Source: Paraglaciecola mesophila KMM 241
GTDB taxonomy: Bacteria; Pseudomonadota; Gammaproteobacteria; Enterobacterales; Alteromonadaceae
Length of the DNA stretch: 32,024 nucleotides
Reading direction: 5' to 3'
NCBI RefSeq assembly: GCF_000315015.1
Contig: NZ_BAEP01000072.1
Span: 1 to 32,024, forward strand
Positions 11,075 to 20,597 of this stretch are shown in pieces. Position numbers and translations under genes: made by a program. Each line of letters starts with the position of its first letter. The first letter of the stretch is position 1. The notes beneath the pieces were generated by a model, which made no database searches, was not told the origin of the DNA, and saw only the letters and a list, made by a program, of their open reading frames with translations.

Positions 11075-12005
11075 CAATCAACAGCTCCCACCTGCTATTT
11101 TACTCATGGGCCCTACGGCTTCCGGTAAAACCGCACTGGCCATTGAGCTGTGTCAGGCTCTTCCCTGTGAAATAATCAGTGTTGATTCAGCGTTAATCTA
11201 TAAAGAGATGGATATTGGCACGGCCAAACCCACCGCCGAAGAGCTTGCTCAGGCTCCTCATCGACTCATCGACATTCTCGACCCGGTACAAAGTTACTCT
11301 GTGGCTGAATTTAGACGTGATGCATTAGCAGCCATGCAAGATATTACTGAGCGCGGCCGAATTCCATTATTGGTCGGCGGTACCATGATGTATTACAAGG
11401 CACTAACGGACGGTCTATCCACTTTACCTCAAGCAGATCCACTGGTCAGAGCAGAAATTGAAGAGCAGGCCGAGAAAAATGGCTGGCAAGCGCTACATCA
11501 GGAATTACAAGGCATAGACCCAGTTTCAGCACAGCGCATTCACCCTAATGACCCTCAGCGTTTAAGCCGTGCGTTAGAGATTTATCGTATCAGTGGTAAA
11601 TCAATGACCGAATTAAGTTTGAATAAACAACCTTCGGCCCCATATCAGTTTTCACAATTTGCTATAGCGCCTTCAGATAGACATATTTTGCACGATAGAA
11701 TCGCACAACGCTTTGATATTATGTTGAATTCTGGCTTTGAGGCAGAAGTTGCAAGATTAAAATCTCGAGCAGATTTACACCTAGATCTACCGTCAATGCG
11801 CTGTGTGGGATATCGGCAAATGTGGCAGTTTTTGGAGGGTGAAAATAGTTACCAAGAAATGCGCGAAAAAGGCTTAGCAGCCACCAGACAACTGGCTAAA
11901 CGTCAACTAACGTGGTTACGCAGTTGGCAAAACTTACATTGGTTAGATACCTTTTCAAAAGACAATTTGACTAATGTGATGAAACTCAGCAGAATTCGTA
12001 CGTGA
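11058..12005 (+). CDS. miaA: tRNA dimethylallyltransferase
   Basis: A 315-residue protein that adds the dimethylallyl group to N6 of A37 in tRNAs reading UNN codons. The P-loop is GPTASGKT (residues 18-25), followed by the [16 protein letters not shown] block and later [12 protein letters not shown]; these match E. coli MiaA closely. The start is TTG 11058, inside the end of mutL (17-nt overlap); the 12 residues before AILLMGP give the same N-terminal length as the E. coli protein, but the ribosome-binding site is weak, so coupling to mutL is likely. The next in-frame ATG (11106) would remove the strand before the P-loop. Confidence 0.94.
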
Positions 12006-12014
12006 GCCGTGAGC

Positions 12015-12054
12015 TATACAGCCTTTTTAAATTCTGTATACTGGGCAAAAAGGC
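12015..12054 (+). promoter_or_regulatory. Interlocking inverted repeats in the hfq leader
   Basis: TATACAG (12015-12021) pairs with CTGTATA (12034-12040), and GCCTTTTT (12021-12028) pairs with AAAAAGGC (12047-12054). The arms alternate, so the two stems compete or form a pseudoknot-like fold in RNA. The second stem ends about 20 nt before the hfq Shine-Dalgarno sequence. A role in hfq autoregulation or as a protein-binding palindrome is inference; no run of T follows, so it is not a standard terminator. Confidence 0.4.
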
Positions 12055-12081
12055 GAGTTTGATAATAAAAAGAAAGGATAG

Positions 12082-12336
<255 letters not shown>

Positions 12337-12361
12337 TTAGTGAAGGTCCCAGGAGAACGGC

Positions 12362-13660
12362 TTGTTTGACCGTTATGAAGCAGGCGAACAGGCTGTATTA
12401 GTACATATAGATTTTTCTGATGACAACAGCAAAGAAGATCTACTAGAACTTCAGTTGTTGGCCACATCTGCGGGAGTGAATGCGGTTGATGTCGTTACTG
12501 GCAGCCGTAATGCTCCTCATACGCGCTATTTTGTCGGCAGTGGCAAAGCAGAAGAAATAGCTAACACTGTTAGAGCATCTGAAGCTGATGTGGTTATTTT
12601 TAATCACAGCTTATCACCCTCTCAAGAACGTAACTTAGAGCAATTATGTAAATGCCGCGTGCTGGATCGCACCGGATTGATTTTAGATATTTTTGCGCAA
12701 CGTGCACGTACCCACGAAGGTAAGTTACAAGTAGAGCTCGCCCAACTTAAACATATTTCAACGCGTCTTATCCGCGGCTGGACTCACCTTGAGCGTCAAA
12801 AAGGCGGCATAGGCTTGCGTGGTCCAGGTGAAACGCAATTGGAAACCGACAGACGTTTACTGCGTGCGCGCATTAAAAGTATTCAAGGGCGTTTACGCAA
12901 AGTACAAAAACAGCGTGAACAAGGCAGGCGCGCGCGAGTGCGGGCTGAAATTCCGACCCTTGCGCTTGTGGGTTACACCAACGCCGGTAAGTCGACCCTA
13001 TTCAATACGATCACTCAGTCTGAGGTATACGCAGCGGATCAACTATTCGCCACGTTAGACCCAACACTAAGACGAATTGAGTTGCAGGACGTTGGCCCAG
13101 CCATTTTGGCTGACACAGTTGGATTTATTCGCCATCTTCCTCATGATTTAGTCGCCGCTTTTAAGGCAACTCTTCAAGAAACGCAGCAGGCAGATTTATT
13201 GCTCCATGTGGTTGACTATTCCGATGACCAATTTCGTGAGAATATCGATCAGGTTAATGAGGTATTGGACGAGATTGACTCTGACGAAATACCCCAATTA
13301 ATGATTTGTAACAAGATTGATCGCATGGATGGCGTTGAGCCACGGATCGATCGAGATGAAAACGGCGTACCAACTCGTGTCTGGATGTCGGCACAGCAAG
13401 GTTTAGGAACAGAATTATTGTTCGAAGCACTGAGCGATTGCTTAGCACAGAATATGGTGCGTCATCAGTTACGCATTCCACCGCAAGAAGGTAAACTACG
13501 AGGTGATTTGTTTAATTTAAACTGCATCTCTGAAGAATCTTATGCCGAAAATGGTGACTGGTTAGTAGAGATACATATGCCTCTTGCAGATTGGCAGCGT
13601 TTGGCAAAACACTCTGATGCTGACTTAGCATCCCTTATTGTGAAAAGCATTGAAGCATAG
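12362..13660 (+). CDS. hflX: Ribosome-associated GTPase HflX
   Basis: A 432-residue protein that binds the 50S subunit and rescues or splits stalled ribosomes, notably after heat shock. The N-terminal ATP/ribosome-binding domain has VGSGKAEEI; the glycine-rich linker is GLRGPGETQLE (151-161) followed by a long coiled coil; the G domain has GYTNAGKST (G1, 204-212), DTVGFI (G3) and NKID (G4). The start is TTG 12362 with AGGAG at 12351-12355 (6-nt spacer), and MFDRYEAGEQAVLVHI matches the E. coli N-terminus. It follows hfq by 25 bp. Confidence 0.95.
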   Translation: MFDRYEAGEQAVLVHIDFSDDNSKEDLLELQLLATSAGVNAVDVVTGSRNAPHTRYFVGSGKAEEIANTVRASEADVVIFNHSLSPSQERNLEQLCKCRVLDRTGLILDIFAQRARTHEGKLQVELAQLKHISTRLIRGWTHLERQKGGIGLRGPGETQLETDRRLLRARIKSIQGRLRKVQKQREQGRRARVRAEIPTLALVGYTNAGKSTLFNTITQSEVYAADQLFATLDPTLRRIELQDVGPAILADTVGFIRHLPHDLVAAFKATLQETQQADLLLHVVDYSDDQFRENIDQVNEVLDEIDSDEIPQLMICNKIDRMDGVEPRIDRDENGVPTRVWMSAQQGLGTELLFEALSDCLAQNMVRHQLRIPPQEGKLRGDLFNLNCISEESYAENGDWLVEIHMPLADWQRLAKHSDADLASLIVKSIEA

Positions 13661-13723
13661 CGGTTATCCGGTACGTAGAATTTATAAACAGAATATATAT
13701 GACTAACTATTTGGAGAGTAAAG

Positions 13724-14872
13724 ATGGCTTGGAATGAGCCCGGTGGTAACAATAATGATCCGTGGAAGAACCGCGGTGGTCGCGATCAAGGTCCACCTGA
13801 TTTAGACGAAGTATTTAAAAATATTTTAAATAAATTCGGTAAGTTTGGTGGTGGCAAAGGCGGCTCTTCTGGCGGCAAAGGCTTCGGCTTGGGTCTTGGT
13901 TTGGTTGTTGGCCTTTTAGTTATCGTTTGGTTCATCAGTGGTTTTTACACCATACGTGAAGCTGAGCGCGGCGTGGTATTGCGTTTCGGTGAGTTCAGCC
14001 ACTTTGTTGAGCCTGGCCTGCGCTGGAAACCGACCTTCGTTGATAGCGTGTTACCCGTTGACGTGCAAACGGTACGTTCACTGCCTTCTTCTGGCTCTAT
14101 GCTGACCGAAGATGAAAACGTGGTGCGCGTAGAGATGGAAGTACAATACCGAATTCTTGAACCATACAAGTACAGCTTCTCGGTGACTAGCCCAGAAACA
14201 AGCTTGAGCCAAGCGTTTGACAGTGCCATTCGCTACGTAGTGGGTCATTCAAAAATGGATGACATCCTAACTAGTGGCCGTGAAGTAGCCCGTCAAAATG
14301 TACGTGACGAACTTCAAGCAATTTTAGAACCCTACGATATGGGGATCTCAATAGTTGATATGAACTTTAAAGATGCCCGCCCACCGGAAGAAGTGAAAGC
14401 CGCATTTGATGACGCTATTGCCGCCCAAGAAGATGAGCAACGCTTTATCAATGAAGCAGAAGCGTATTCGCGCGAAATTGAGCCTCGTGCTCGAGGTCAG
14501 GTGAACCGTATGGCTGAAGAAGCGCAAGCATATAAAGAACAATCTATCCTGCAGGCGCAAGGTGAAGTCGCACGTTTCGAAGAGTTGCTTCCTCAATATA
14601 AAGCAGCTCCTGAAGTGACGCGCAGCCGTATTTACCTAGAAACGTTGGAAGAAGTGTACGCTAACACCAGCAAAATCATGGTAGACACCAAAGGTAGTGG
14701 CAACATGCTTTATCTACCACTAGACAAAATTCTGGAAAAACAAGCCTCCAGTACATCGCCATCAACAAACCGTAGAACGCTAGAAGGTTTACGTAATCAA
14801 GATCCAGTATCAAATAGTGGTTCACAAGATAACGGCATTCGTAGTGGCAGTTCACGTAGTGGGAGAAACTAA
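13724..14872 (+). CDS. hflK: FtsH protease modulator HflK
   Basis: A 382-residue inner-membrane SPFH/band-7 protein that forms the HflKC cage around FtsH and tunes degradation of membrane proteins. A Gly-rich cytoplasmic N-terminus (to about residue 50) is followed by one membrane segment (about 53-75, LGLVVGLLVIVWFISGF) and the SPFH domain (about 76-270) starting with the EAERGVVLRFGEF pattern. The C-terminal tail (from about 340) is Ser/Asn/Arg-rich and disordered. The ATG has a GGAGAG ribosome-binding site. hflC follows after 3 bp. Confidence 0.95.
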   Translation: MAWNEPGGNNNDPWKNRGGRDQGPPDLDEVFKNILNKFGKFGGGKGGSSGGKGFGLGLGLVVGLLVIVWFISGFYTIREAERGVVLRFGEFSHFVEPGLRWKPTFVDSVLPVDVQTVRSLPSSGSMLTEDENVVRVEMEVQYRILEPYKYSFSVTSPETSLSQAFDSAIRYVVGHSKMDDILTSGREVARQNVRDELQAILEPYDMGISIVDMNFKDARPPEEVKAAFDDAIAAQEDEQRFINEAEAYSREIEPRARGQVNRMAEEAQAYKEQSILQAQGEVARFEELLPQYKAAPEVTRSRIYLETLEEVYANTSKIMVDTKGSGNMLYLPLDKILEKQASSTSPSTNRRTLEGLRNQDPVSNSGSQDNGIRSGSSRSGRN

Positions 14873-14875
14873 GCG

Positions 14876-15760
14876 ATGAAAAATTTCTTAATCGTCATCA
14901 TTATCGCACTAGGTGCATTGGTCCTTAGCTCACTATTTGTCGTAGACGAAGGTGAAAAGGCCATCGTGATTCAATTTGGTAAAGTTCAACGTGATAGCGA
15001 CAGCGGTGAAACCGTGGTTTTCGAGCCTGGCTTGCATTTTAAACTTCCCCTTATTGACCGCGTTATAACGCTAGACGCACGTATTCAAACATTAGATGAA
15101 GTGGCTGACCGTTTCGTTACGTCAGAGAAAAAAGACTTAATCGTTGATTTATACGTCAAATGGAAAATCAAAGACTTCGCTAAATACTACTTGGCAACAG
15201 GTGGCTTTAAAGACAACGCTGAAATTCTATTACAACAAAAAGTAAATAACGGACTACGTTCTGAATTTGGTACCCGTACCATTTCACAAATCGTATCTGG
15301 TGAACGCTCTGAGTTGATGGACGAAGCGATGGCGCAAGCATCAGATAGCTCAGATGAACTCGGTATCGAAATTGTTGACGTACGTGTGAAGCAAATTAAC
15401 TTACCGCTAGAAGTACGTAACTACATTTTCCAACGTATGCGCACTGAGCGTGACGCGGTTGCTCGTGAGCATCGCTCTGAAGGTAAAGAGAAAGCTGAAT
15501 TCATTAAAGCAAATATGGACGCAAAAGTGACCGTAATGCTTGCTGACGCAGAACGTAACGCCCGTAAATTACGTGGTGAAGGGGATGCAAAAGCCGCTGA
15601 GATTTACGCTAAAACCTACACCAAAGACGCTGAGTTTTATAATTTCCTACGTAGTATGGATGCTTACAAGAACAGCTTCAGCAACAAGCAAGACGTTATT
15701 GTGCTTGAGCCTGACAGTGACTTCTTTAAATATATGAAGAGCGAAACCGGTAAAAATTAA
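14876..15760 (+). CDS. hflC: FtsH protease modulator HflC
   Basis: A 294-residue partner of HflK. One N-terminal membrane segment (about 3-22, FLIVIIIALGALVLSSLFVV) is followed by the SPFH domain (VDEGEKAIVIQFGKV) and a charged helical region (EHRSEGKEKAEFIKA, DAERNARKLRGEGDAKAAEI) typical of HflC. The start ATG lies 3 bp after hflK and has GGGAGAA upstream. A strong terminator 46 bp beyond its stop makes this the last gene of the run. Confidence 0.95.
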   Translation: MKNFLIVIIIALGALVLSSLFVVDEGEKAIVIQFGKVQRDSDSGETVVFEPGLHFKLPLIDRVITLDARIQTLDEVADRFVTSEKKDLIVDLYVKWKIKDFAKYYLATGGFKDNAEILLQQKVNNGLRSEFGTRTISQIVSGERSELMDEAMAQASDSSDELGIEIVDVRVKQINLPLEVRNYIFQRMRTERDAVAREHRSEGKEKAEFIKANMDAKVTVMLADAERNARKLRGEGDAKAAEIYAKTYTKDAEFYNFLRSMDAYKNSFSNKQDVIVLEPDSDFFKYMKSETGKN

Positions 15761-15805
15761 TCTGTTTATAAGAGCTAAGTAAAAGGCTCTTTGAAAAGAA
15801 CGTGG

Positions 15806-15830
15806 AAAGCGCCAATTTGGCGCTTTTTTT
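15806..15830 (+). terminator. Intrinsic terminator after hflC
   Basis: AAAGCGCC, a loop of AATT and TGGCGCTTT form a perfect GC-rich hairpin followed directly by a run of seven or more T. It lies 46 bp after hflC and ends the nnr-hflC transcription unit. Confidence 0.93.
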
Positions 15831-16274
15831 ATGTTTGTTTCTTATGCCCCGCGGGCACTTGTGAACTTAGCTCACTTTATGGGATTTGCCCACACAGCTT
15901 GCGCTTCCCCTACTCGCGCCATGCTTATTTATGGCCTGTGAGCACTTATGGGCTTCGCCCACGGTGCACCGCTTCGCTGCTTACTCACACTGCGTAAGTT
16001 AAGCGCTTTGCTTATTATGCCCTGCGTCACACAACAACATACGCTTCGCGTGCCAGCAATCCCTGCTGGATATGACAGATCATTCACCCTCAGCCAGTCA
16101 CTTCTTTTATAAAGTGCATCAATGCGCTTTACCTAAAGGCCAGCTAAAGCTGTTCTATATTTATTCCATAAATATTGTCAACAGCCGAAAGAAGTCACCA
16201 AGACAAGAGCATCGGGGTGAGTTGAGTCGGTGAACTAAGAAAAGCGGCGACTACATCGTTTCTATATCGTTCGT
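15831..16274. other. Non-coding spacer with degenerate hairpin repeats
   Basis: No convincing gene lies between the hflC terminator and the DUF3859 gene. TTATGGGATTTGCCCAC (15877-15893) and TTATGGGCTTCGCCCAC (15946-15962) are near-identical, differ at two positions, and each can form a small hairpin (TGGGC-TTC-GCCCA in the second). CTTATGCCCC (15841) and CTTATTATGCCCTGCG (16011) are looser relatives. Base composition is more GC-rich than surrounding spacers. It could be a decayed repeat array of the REP/extragenic-palindrome kind; this is a guess. Confidence 0.45.
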
Positions 16275-16706
16275 TCAGTAACCCCGTCGTTTCCAGAATT
16301 GGATTTCGCCGTCGCCGTGTTCTATTAATACGCTGAAGGTTTTTTCTACCAGTATTTTGCCATCTAGTTCTATCACCATTCGCCAGTCGCCTACTTTGTT
16401 CTCTAAAGGGGGCCAAATGGTATCCCCTAGATAGAAGTCCCAGTCGTTGTTGTCTACGTAAACCTCGCCTTCGAATGGGGGCATGATATTTCCTTTGTCG
16501 TCAGGAATATCTGGGTGGTAAATGCAGTACGTTAGTTTTTTGCCCTTGGCTTTTTTGCAGTTGATGATAAAACCAAATTCGATATCCAGCTCGGCTGGAA
16601 TGTCCGTGGTGAAGGTTTTAATCTTCGGCAAGGCTTTTTCGTGTTCATCCCAGTGTTTGTATATGCCATAACTGATGATATCGAAGAACGAGCGTAATTT
16701 AGACAT
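16275..16706 (-). CDS. DUF3859-domain protein
   Basis: A 143-residue soluble protein without a signal peptide, matching my recollection of the DUF3859 family: an N-terminal SYGIYKHW, central NDWDFYLGD and the end DGEIQFWKRRGY. The middle (DWRMVIELDGKILVEKTFSV) looks like an Ig-like beta sandwich. Function unknown. The frame could begin at GTG 16709, but ATG 16706 follows AAGGA at a 7-nt spacing and is preferred. It lies 53 bp after the second glutathione transferase gene on the same strand. Confidence 0.75.
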   Translation of the reverse strand: MSKLRSFFDIISYGIYKHWDEHEKALPKIKTFTTDIPAELDIEFGFIINCKKAKGKKLTYCIYHPDIPDDKGNIMPPFEGEVYVDNNDWDFYLGDTIWPPLENKVGDWRMVIELDGKILVEKTFSVLIEHGDGEIQFWKRRGY

Positions 16707-16759
16707 CACGCTGTCCTTGATGCTTTCTTTGATACAAGCATTGTTCTACGCCAGATGAT

Positions 16760-17419
16760 TTAACGAGTGACAATGGTTTGTGCCCCTTGCACTAAGGTTT
16801 CTTTGTCAATTTTATCCGGTACTTGGGTGCCTTTGCGTGCCAGCGGTCTTGCTTCGATACTGTTCTTCCAGCGTACTAAGTTATCAAGGCCTGAAATATC
16901 GATGCCTGACCACTCATAGGTGCGTACCCAGCACCAATTTGCCATGTCGGCGATGCTGTAATCCCCTGCAAGGAATTCATGTTTTGCTAATTGGCTGTCT
17001 AATACTTCGAACAGACGTCGGCCTTCTTTTTGGTAGCGCTCGATAGCCGGTTGAATTTTCTCTGGGAAATAACGATAAAATACGTTGGCTTGGCCCATCA
17101 TAGGCCCCACCCCACCCATTTGAAACATTAACCACTGGATCACTTGCGAGCGCCCCTTGGCATCATTGGGGATGAACTGTCCCGTTTTTTCAGCTAAATA
17201 CAGCATGATCGCGCCGGACTCAAACACGGCGAAATTGTCTTCATCTTTGTCCACCAGCACAGGGATTCTGCCATTGGGATTACGTGCTAGGAATGCTGGA
17301 GTTTTCTGTTCTTGCTCCATTAAGTTAATACTGTGCACTTCGTATGGCAACTGCATTTCTTCAAGTGCAACAGAGGCTTTCCAGCCATTAGGGGTAGACG
17401 ATGTATACAAATCAAACAT
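16760..17419 (-). CDS. Glutathione S-transferase family protein (YfcG/Ure2p-like)
   Basis: A 219-residue cytosolic GST. The thioredoxin-like N-terminal domain (1-80) contains [17 protein letters not shown], with Thr/Asn in the TPNG position used by YfcG-type (nu class) enzymes, and [15 protein letters not shown] for the glutathione gamma-glutamyl site. The helical C-terminal domain has [16 protein letters not shown] and the N-capping box [10 protein letters not shown]. coli YfcG shares these blocks and is a disulfide-bond reductase, so this activity is likely by analogy. ATG 17419 has AAGGA 7 nt upstream; it follows the other GST gene by 12 bp. Confidence 0.87.
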   Translation of the reverse strand: MFDLYTSSTPNGWKASVALEEMQLPYEVHSINLMEQEQKTPAFLARNPNGRIPVLVDKDEDNFAVFESGAIMLYLAEKTGQFIPNDAKGRSQVIQWLMFQMGGVGPMMGQANVFYRYFPEKIQPAIERYQKEGRRLFEVLDSQLAKHEFLAGDYSIADMANWCWVRTYEWSGIDISGLDNLVRWKNSIEARPLARKGTQVPDKIDKETLVQGAQTIVTR

Positions 17420-17431
17420 GAAGTATCCTTT

Positions 17432-18040
17432 TTATGCTTTAGCGGCTGGGCGTGCGCTAATGGCATCGTACCAACGTTGTAAATGTGTTTGCTCTGGTGC
17501 AATACGCACATTAACCACTCGGCCAAAATCGATTGAACAAACGGCGGTGATGTCCGCGATACTGAATTTATCGCCCGCGATAAATTCATGTTCAGCTAAC
17601 CGATTGTTTAAAATGTCGAGAAATTTAGTGGCGTCTTGCCCTGCGACTTTCCCATACTCAGCCACCGGTGTCATACGATCTTTGAAGTATCCCGTAGAGT
17701 GTTGAAAGCACATGCCTATTTGCATAAACAAACCAAACTCACATTGGCGTTGCCACATGTCAATTTGTGCCTTCTCTAATGGCGTGGTTCCCATAAGTGG
17801 GGTTTCGGGATGCAGCTCTTCGAAGTAACGACAAATTGAGACAGATTCATAGATGCACGTGCCATCGTCTAGTTCTAGCACGGGCACTTTTGCCATGGGG
17901 TTGCGGGCGCGCATAGCAGGGCTTAAATTCTCACCGCCTTGTATGTCGACCTGAACATAGTCCATAGGAATGTTTTTTTCGGCCAGAAAAAACCGCACTC
18001 GACGGGGTGTAGGTGCGGTCTTCGTTTCGTATATTTTCAT
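17432..18040 (-). CDS. Glutathione S-transferase family protein
   Basis: A 202-residue GST unlike its neighbour in sequence. The N-terminal thioredoxin fold has MKIYETKTAPTPRRVRFFLAEKN; NPMAKVPVLELDDG with the cis-Pro, and YESVSICRYFEE for glutathione binding. The C-terminal helical domain has FSIADITAVCSIDF. The catalytic residue in the TAPTPRR loop is not a clear Ser or Cys. ATG 18040 has TGGAG 7 nt upstream. It is the first gene of a three-gene unit with the next GST and the DUF3859 protein. Substrate unknown. Confidence 0.85.
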   Translation of the reverse strand: MKIYETKTAPTPRRVRFFLAEKNIPMDYVQVDIQGGENLSPAMRARNPMAKVPVLELDDGTCIYESVSICRYFEELHPETPLMGTTPLEKAQIDMWQRQCEFGLFMQIGMCFQHSTGYFKDRMTPVAEYGKVAGQDATKFLDILNNRLAEHEFIAGDKFSIADITAVCSIDFGRVVNVRIAPEQTHLQRWYDAISARPAAKA

Positions 18041-18088
18041 TGCATGGCTCCAGTGTCAGTTGCTGCACTGGGCAATGAACACTTGTGA

Positions 18089-19984
18089 TCAGTGATGCTG
18101 TAACCAATAACGGTTTTTCAGCGCTTGGTACTGCTCTGTTTTCTTATATTCTTTTAGTGCACTGTCAATCAAAGGAATTAATTCCTTATGTTTATTATGC
18201 ACATAGTGGTAAAGGGGTACAGTAATAATTGTTCGGTAGGTGCTGCTGCTGATGAGCAATTTATTATCAATAATCTCGCTGGCACCGAGCACCATTAATC
18301 CTTGTTCATTATCATTAAACGCACGAAATAGGGTCTCTACCGTATCGTACTTTTTGAGCTTAACCTGATTCTCGTTGGCCCAGTTATTAACGACCAGTAA
18401 ATCATTAATAACTGATACTTCACTCGCTTTTGGCAGGCTAGTGGCACACATATCAAGATCTTTACATACCAAATAAAACGATACATTGGCTAAAGGTTCC
18501 GGTATCTGCTGCAAAGAAGGAGCAAGATGTTTGTAACCATCAACTCGCATTAACTCTCCATCCCCGCCAAATCGATAAGCGTTAAGTGAAGCTTCAAGTG
18601 AGCCAAACCGTGTGACTGATATGCCATAGCCTAACTGCTGATAAATTTCTTGCATTAAGTTTGAGGCAAAAAACGACTCTTTCAAGCCGGTTACTGAGGC
18701 AAAATATAGTTGAGGTAGTTCAGCGGCTTGCGCAAAGGTATTCGTCTCATAATTGATATGAGTGCGTTTCAATATACCCTCACGCAAGGGTGCCGAGTTA
18801 TCTTCATGAATACTTTTCGCGATGCTTCGCGCAGCATTTTTAGCAATATCATCCTTGGCTTCGCGATCAAAAAACTGCACCAGTGTACTTGAGTTTGCTA
18901 GTGAATTGGCCGCAATCTTAACCCGGTCACTGGGTAAATCTTGAGTAAATTGAGTATTCACTACAGGCAGTGAATCAAACCCCATGGCCATTTCTTTATT
19001 ATTAGCCAACAGAAATCGCAGCAATGGCGCCAAGTGAGCCTTATTTTTAGCTGAGCGTGGCACCACCCATATCTCAAGTGGAGCGACCTCCGCTTGATTC
19101 ATTTGATTAGCCTTAGGGAACGAAAAAAAGCCGATATCCTTGTTCAGCAATGGGTCGATAGTACCTTCAGCAAATTGCCCCATTAAGGTCATTGCTGCTT
19201 GCTTATCTTCGACCACTTTCATTACTTGCTGCCAAGTCTAGTGGCGCTGCGGCGCAAAAAACCATTCATTTGACAGCAATTGCTCGAACTGTTTTAAGAA
19301 GATATCTGCCGTAGCCCCTGATAGGGTCTGGCCATCGATAAGTTGCTGGCGAAATTCGAGTCCGCCCGCATCTAACGACAAATAATCTAGCCACGCTAGA
19401 ACAGGCCAACTCTCTTGCACTGCTTGCACTAATGGATTTGCACCTTGCGCTTTTATGCGCTGGCACAGGGCGATGAACTCTTTCCAGTTTTTGGGCGGTT
19501 TTACACTGAGTTCCTGAAAAACGGCTTTGTTGTAGTAAAAACCCCAACCGTATTGCGCAATAGGAAGCGCGTAAGTTGCAGCGTCTGCATTGGAAGCGCT
19601 TTGATGAGTAACACTGCGTAATACTGCGGGTTGAATTGCGCTTTGTAACTCTTCTCTTGGCAGTAAAGAGTCAATTGGCTGTATCACATCTTGTGCAATC
19701 AGCGAGCGAAGGCGCTCTCCTGCCTGCCAATAGAGTAAGTCGAATTCACCCGTTTCAAGCCATTTAGGTAATAAGCGTTTAAATTCTTTATCACTAAAGA
19801 AGGTTACGTTGACATCGTATTGGCTAGATTGTGTTGAAAAGTCGTTGAACACACCGCGGTATATGTCACTTTGACGTTCGTTTGTGGTCAAAACCGCTAC
19901 GGAAAGTACCTGCTGGGCTTGAGCAATAGCCGAAAAGCTAAGAAAGAATAAAGCTCCCCATAGAATGTTAATGCTGTTACTCAT
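18089..19984 (-). pseudogene. Tandem periplasmic binding protein (MalE-like + SBP_bac_3-like) interrupted by an amber codon
   Basis: Two adjacent open stretches, 19984-19238 and 19237-18089, are in the same frame and separated only by TAG at 19240-19238. Together they encode 631 codons. Signal peptide MSNSINILWGALFFLSFSAIAQA; a sugar-type binding-protein domain (about 25-350) with FYYNKAVFQELSVKPPKNW and QAAMTLMGQF; a second periplasmic domain (about 395-630) of amino-acid-binding type. The TAG falls inside the first domain, just before QAAMTLMGQF, so neither half is a complete protein. Codon 249 was probably CAG (Gln) or TGG (Trp). Upstream in-frame codons to 20071 lack the secretory features and are excluded. 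No C-terminal membrane segment or transporter gene is present. Either a recent nonsense mutation, a sequencing error, or readthrough. Confidence 0.8.
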
Positions 19985-20177
19985 ATAAATACATGTCTCG
20001 CTCAAGCAAGTTGTAAGGGGCTTCAAAGAAATACAGCGCCGCGCTGCTACGTCATCCTTACAAAACCGCAAATAATACTTACTAATGCTAAATACCCAAA
20101 CCGATTTTGCACATTAGACAAAAGATGGTTTTTTATACTATGAGAGCGATTTAACACTAACTTTAGTCGTATTCACT

Positions 20178-20597
20178 TTAGTTTGACTCTTTATCCCAGC
20201 GACTTAAATGTTCAGCAGCCTGAGATTTAAGCGTCTGATGATGGGTTTTAACCCACCAATTCTCTAACAGTCGGATATTCTTGCGGTTCGCTTTGTAAAA
20301 AATGTCACTAATATCGCCAACGAATGGTATTAAACCAATCAGAAAGTCGAAGATTGCATTGCGCACCATGGCTATACGAAGTGTTTTAGGCGCGCCCATT
20401 TGCCCGGCCAAATGAATAATATGTGCAGACATCACCGCAGTCGCTAAATCCCCCAGACCAGGCACGAGCCCTAAAATGCTGTCTAAGCCGAAACGGATTT
20501 TGGTAAAGGGGATGCCCACAGCGGTATCAAGCAAATGTGCCATTTTTTGTGCTTTACGTAACGCCGCTGGAGCCTTGAGTGTTTGTGGGGTACTCAT
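20178..20597 (-). CDS. DUF4112-domain membrane-associated protein
   Basis: A 139-residue protein recognised as DUF4112 from IPFTKIRFGLDSILGLVPGL and the paired hydrophobic segments: GLDSILGLVPGLGDLATAVM (about 38-57) and AIFDFLIGLIPFVGDISD (about 82-99), each with a Pro-Gly turn. The repeated PGLGD / PFVGD pattern suggests two similar membrane hairpins. Function unknown. Its ATG overlaps the hemH stop by 1 nt, so it is translationally coupled to ferrochelatase. Confidence 0.8.
   Translation of the reverse strand: MSTPQTLKAPAALRKAQKMAHLLDTAVGIPFTKIRFGLDSILGLVPGLGDLATAVMSAHIIHLAGQMGAPKTLRIAMVRNAIFDFLIGLIPFVGDISDIFYKANRKNIRLLENWWVKTHHQTLKSQAAEHLSRWDKESN

Noticed and set aside
12015-12040. Possible LexA (SOS) box in the hfq leader
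   Set aside because: The half sites are ACAG...CTGT, the reverse of the LexA order CTGT...ACAG.
15791-15997. Plus-strand ORF starting in the hflC terminator
   Set aside because: It reads through the terminator hairpin and degenerate repeats with no protein-like pattern.
19985-20071. Upstream extension of the binding-protein frame
   Set aside because: It would place 29 charged and Cys-containing residues before a clear signal peptide.
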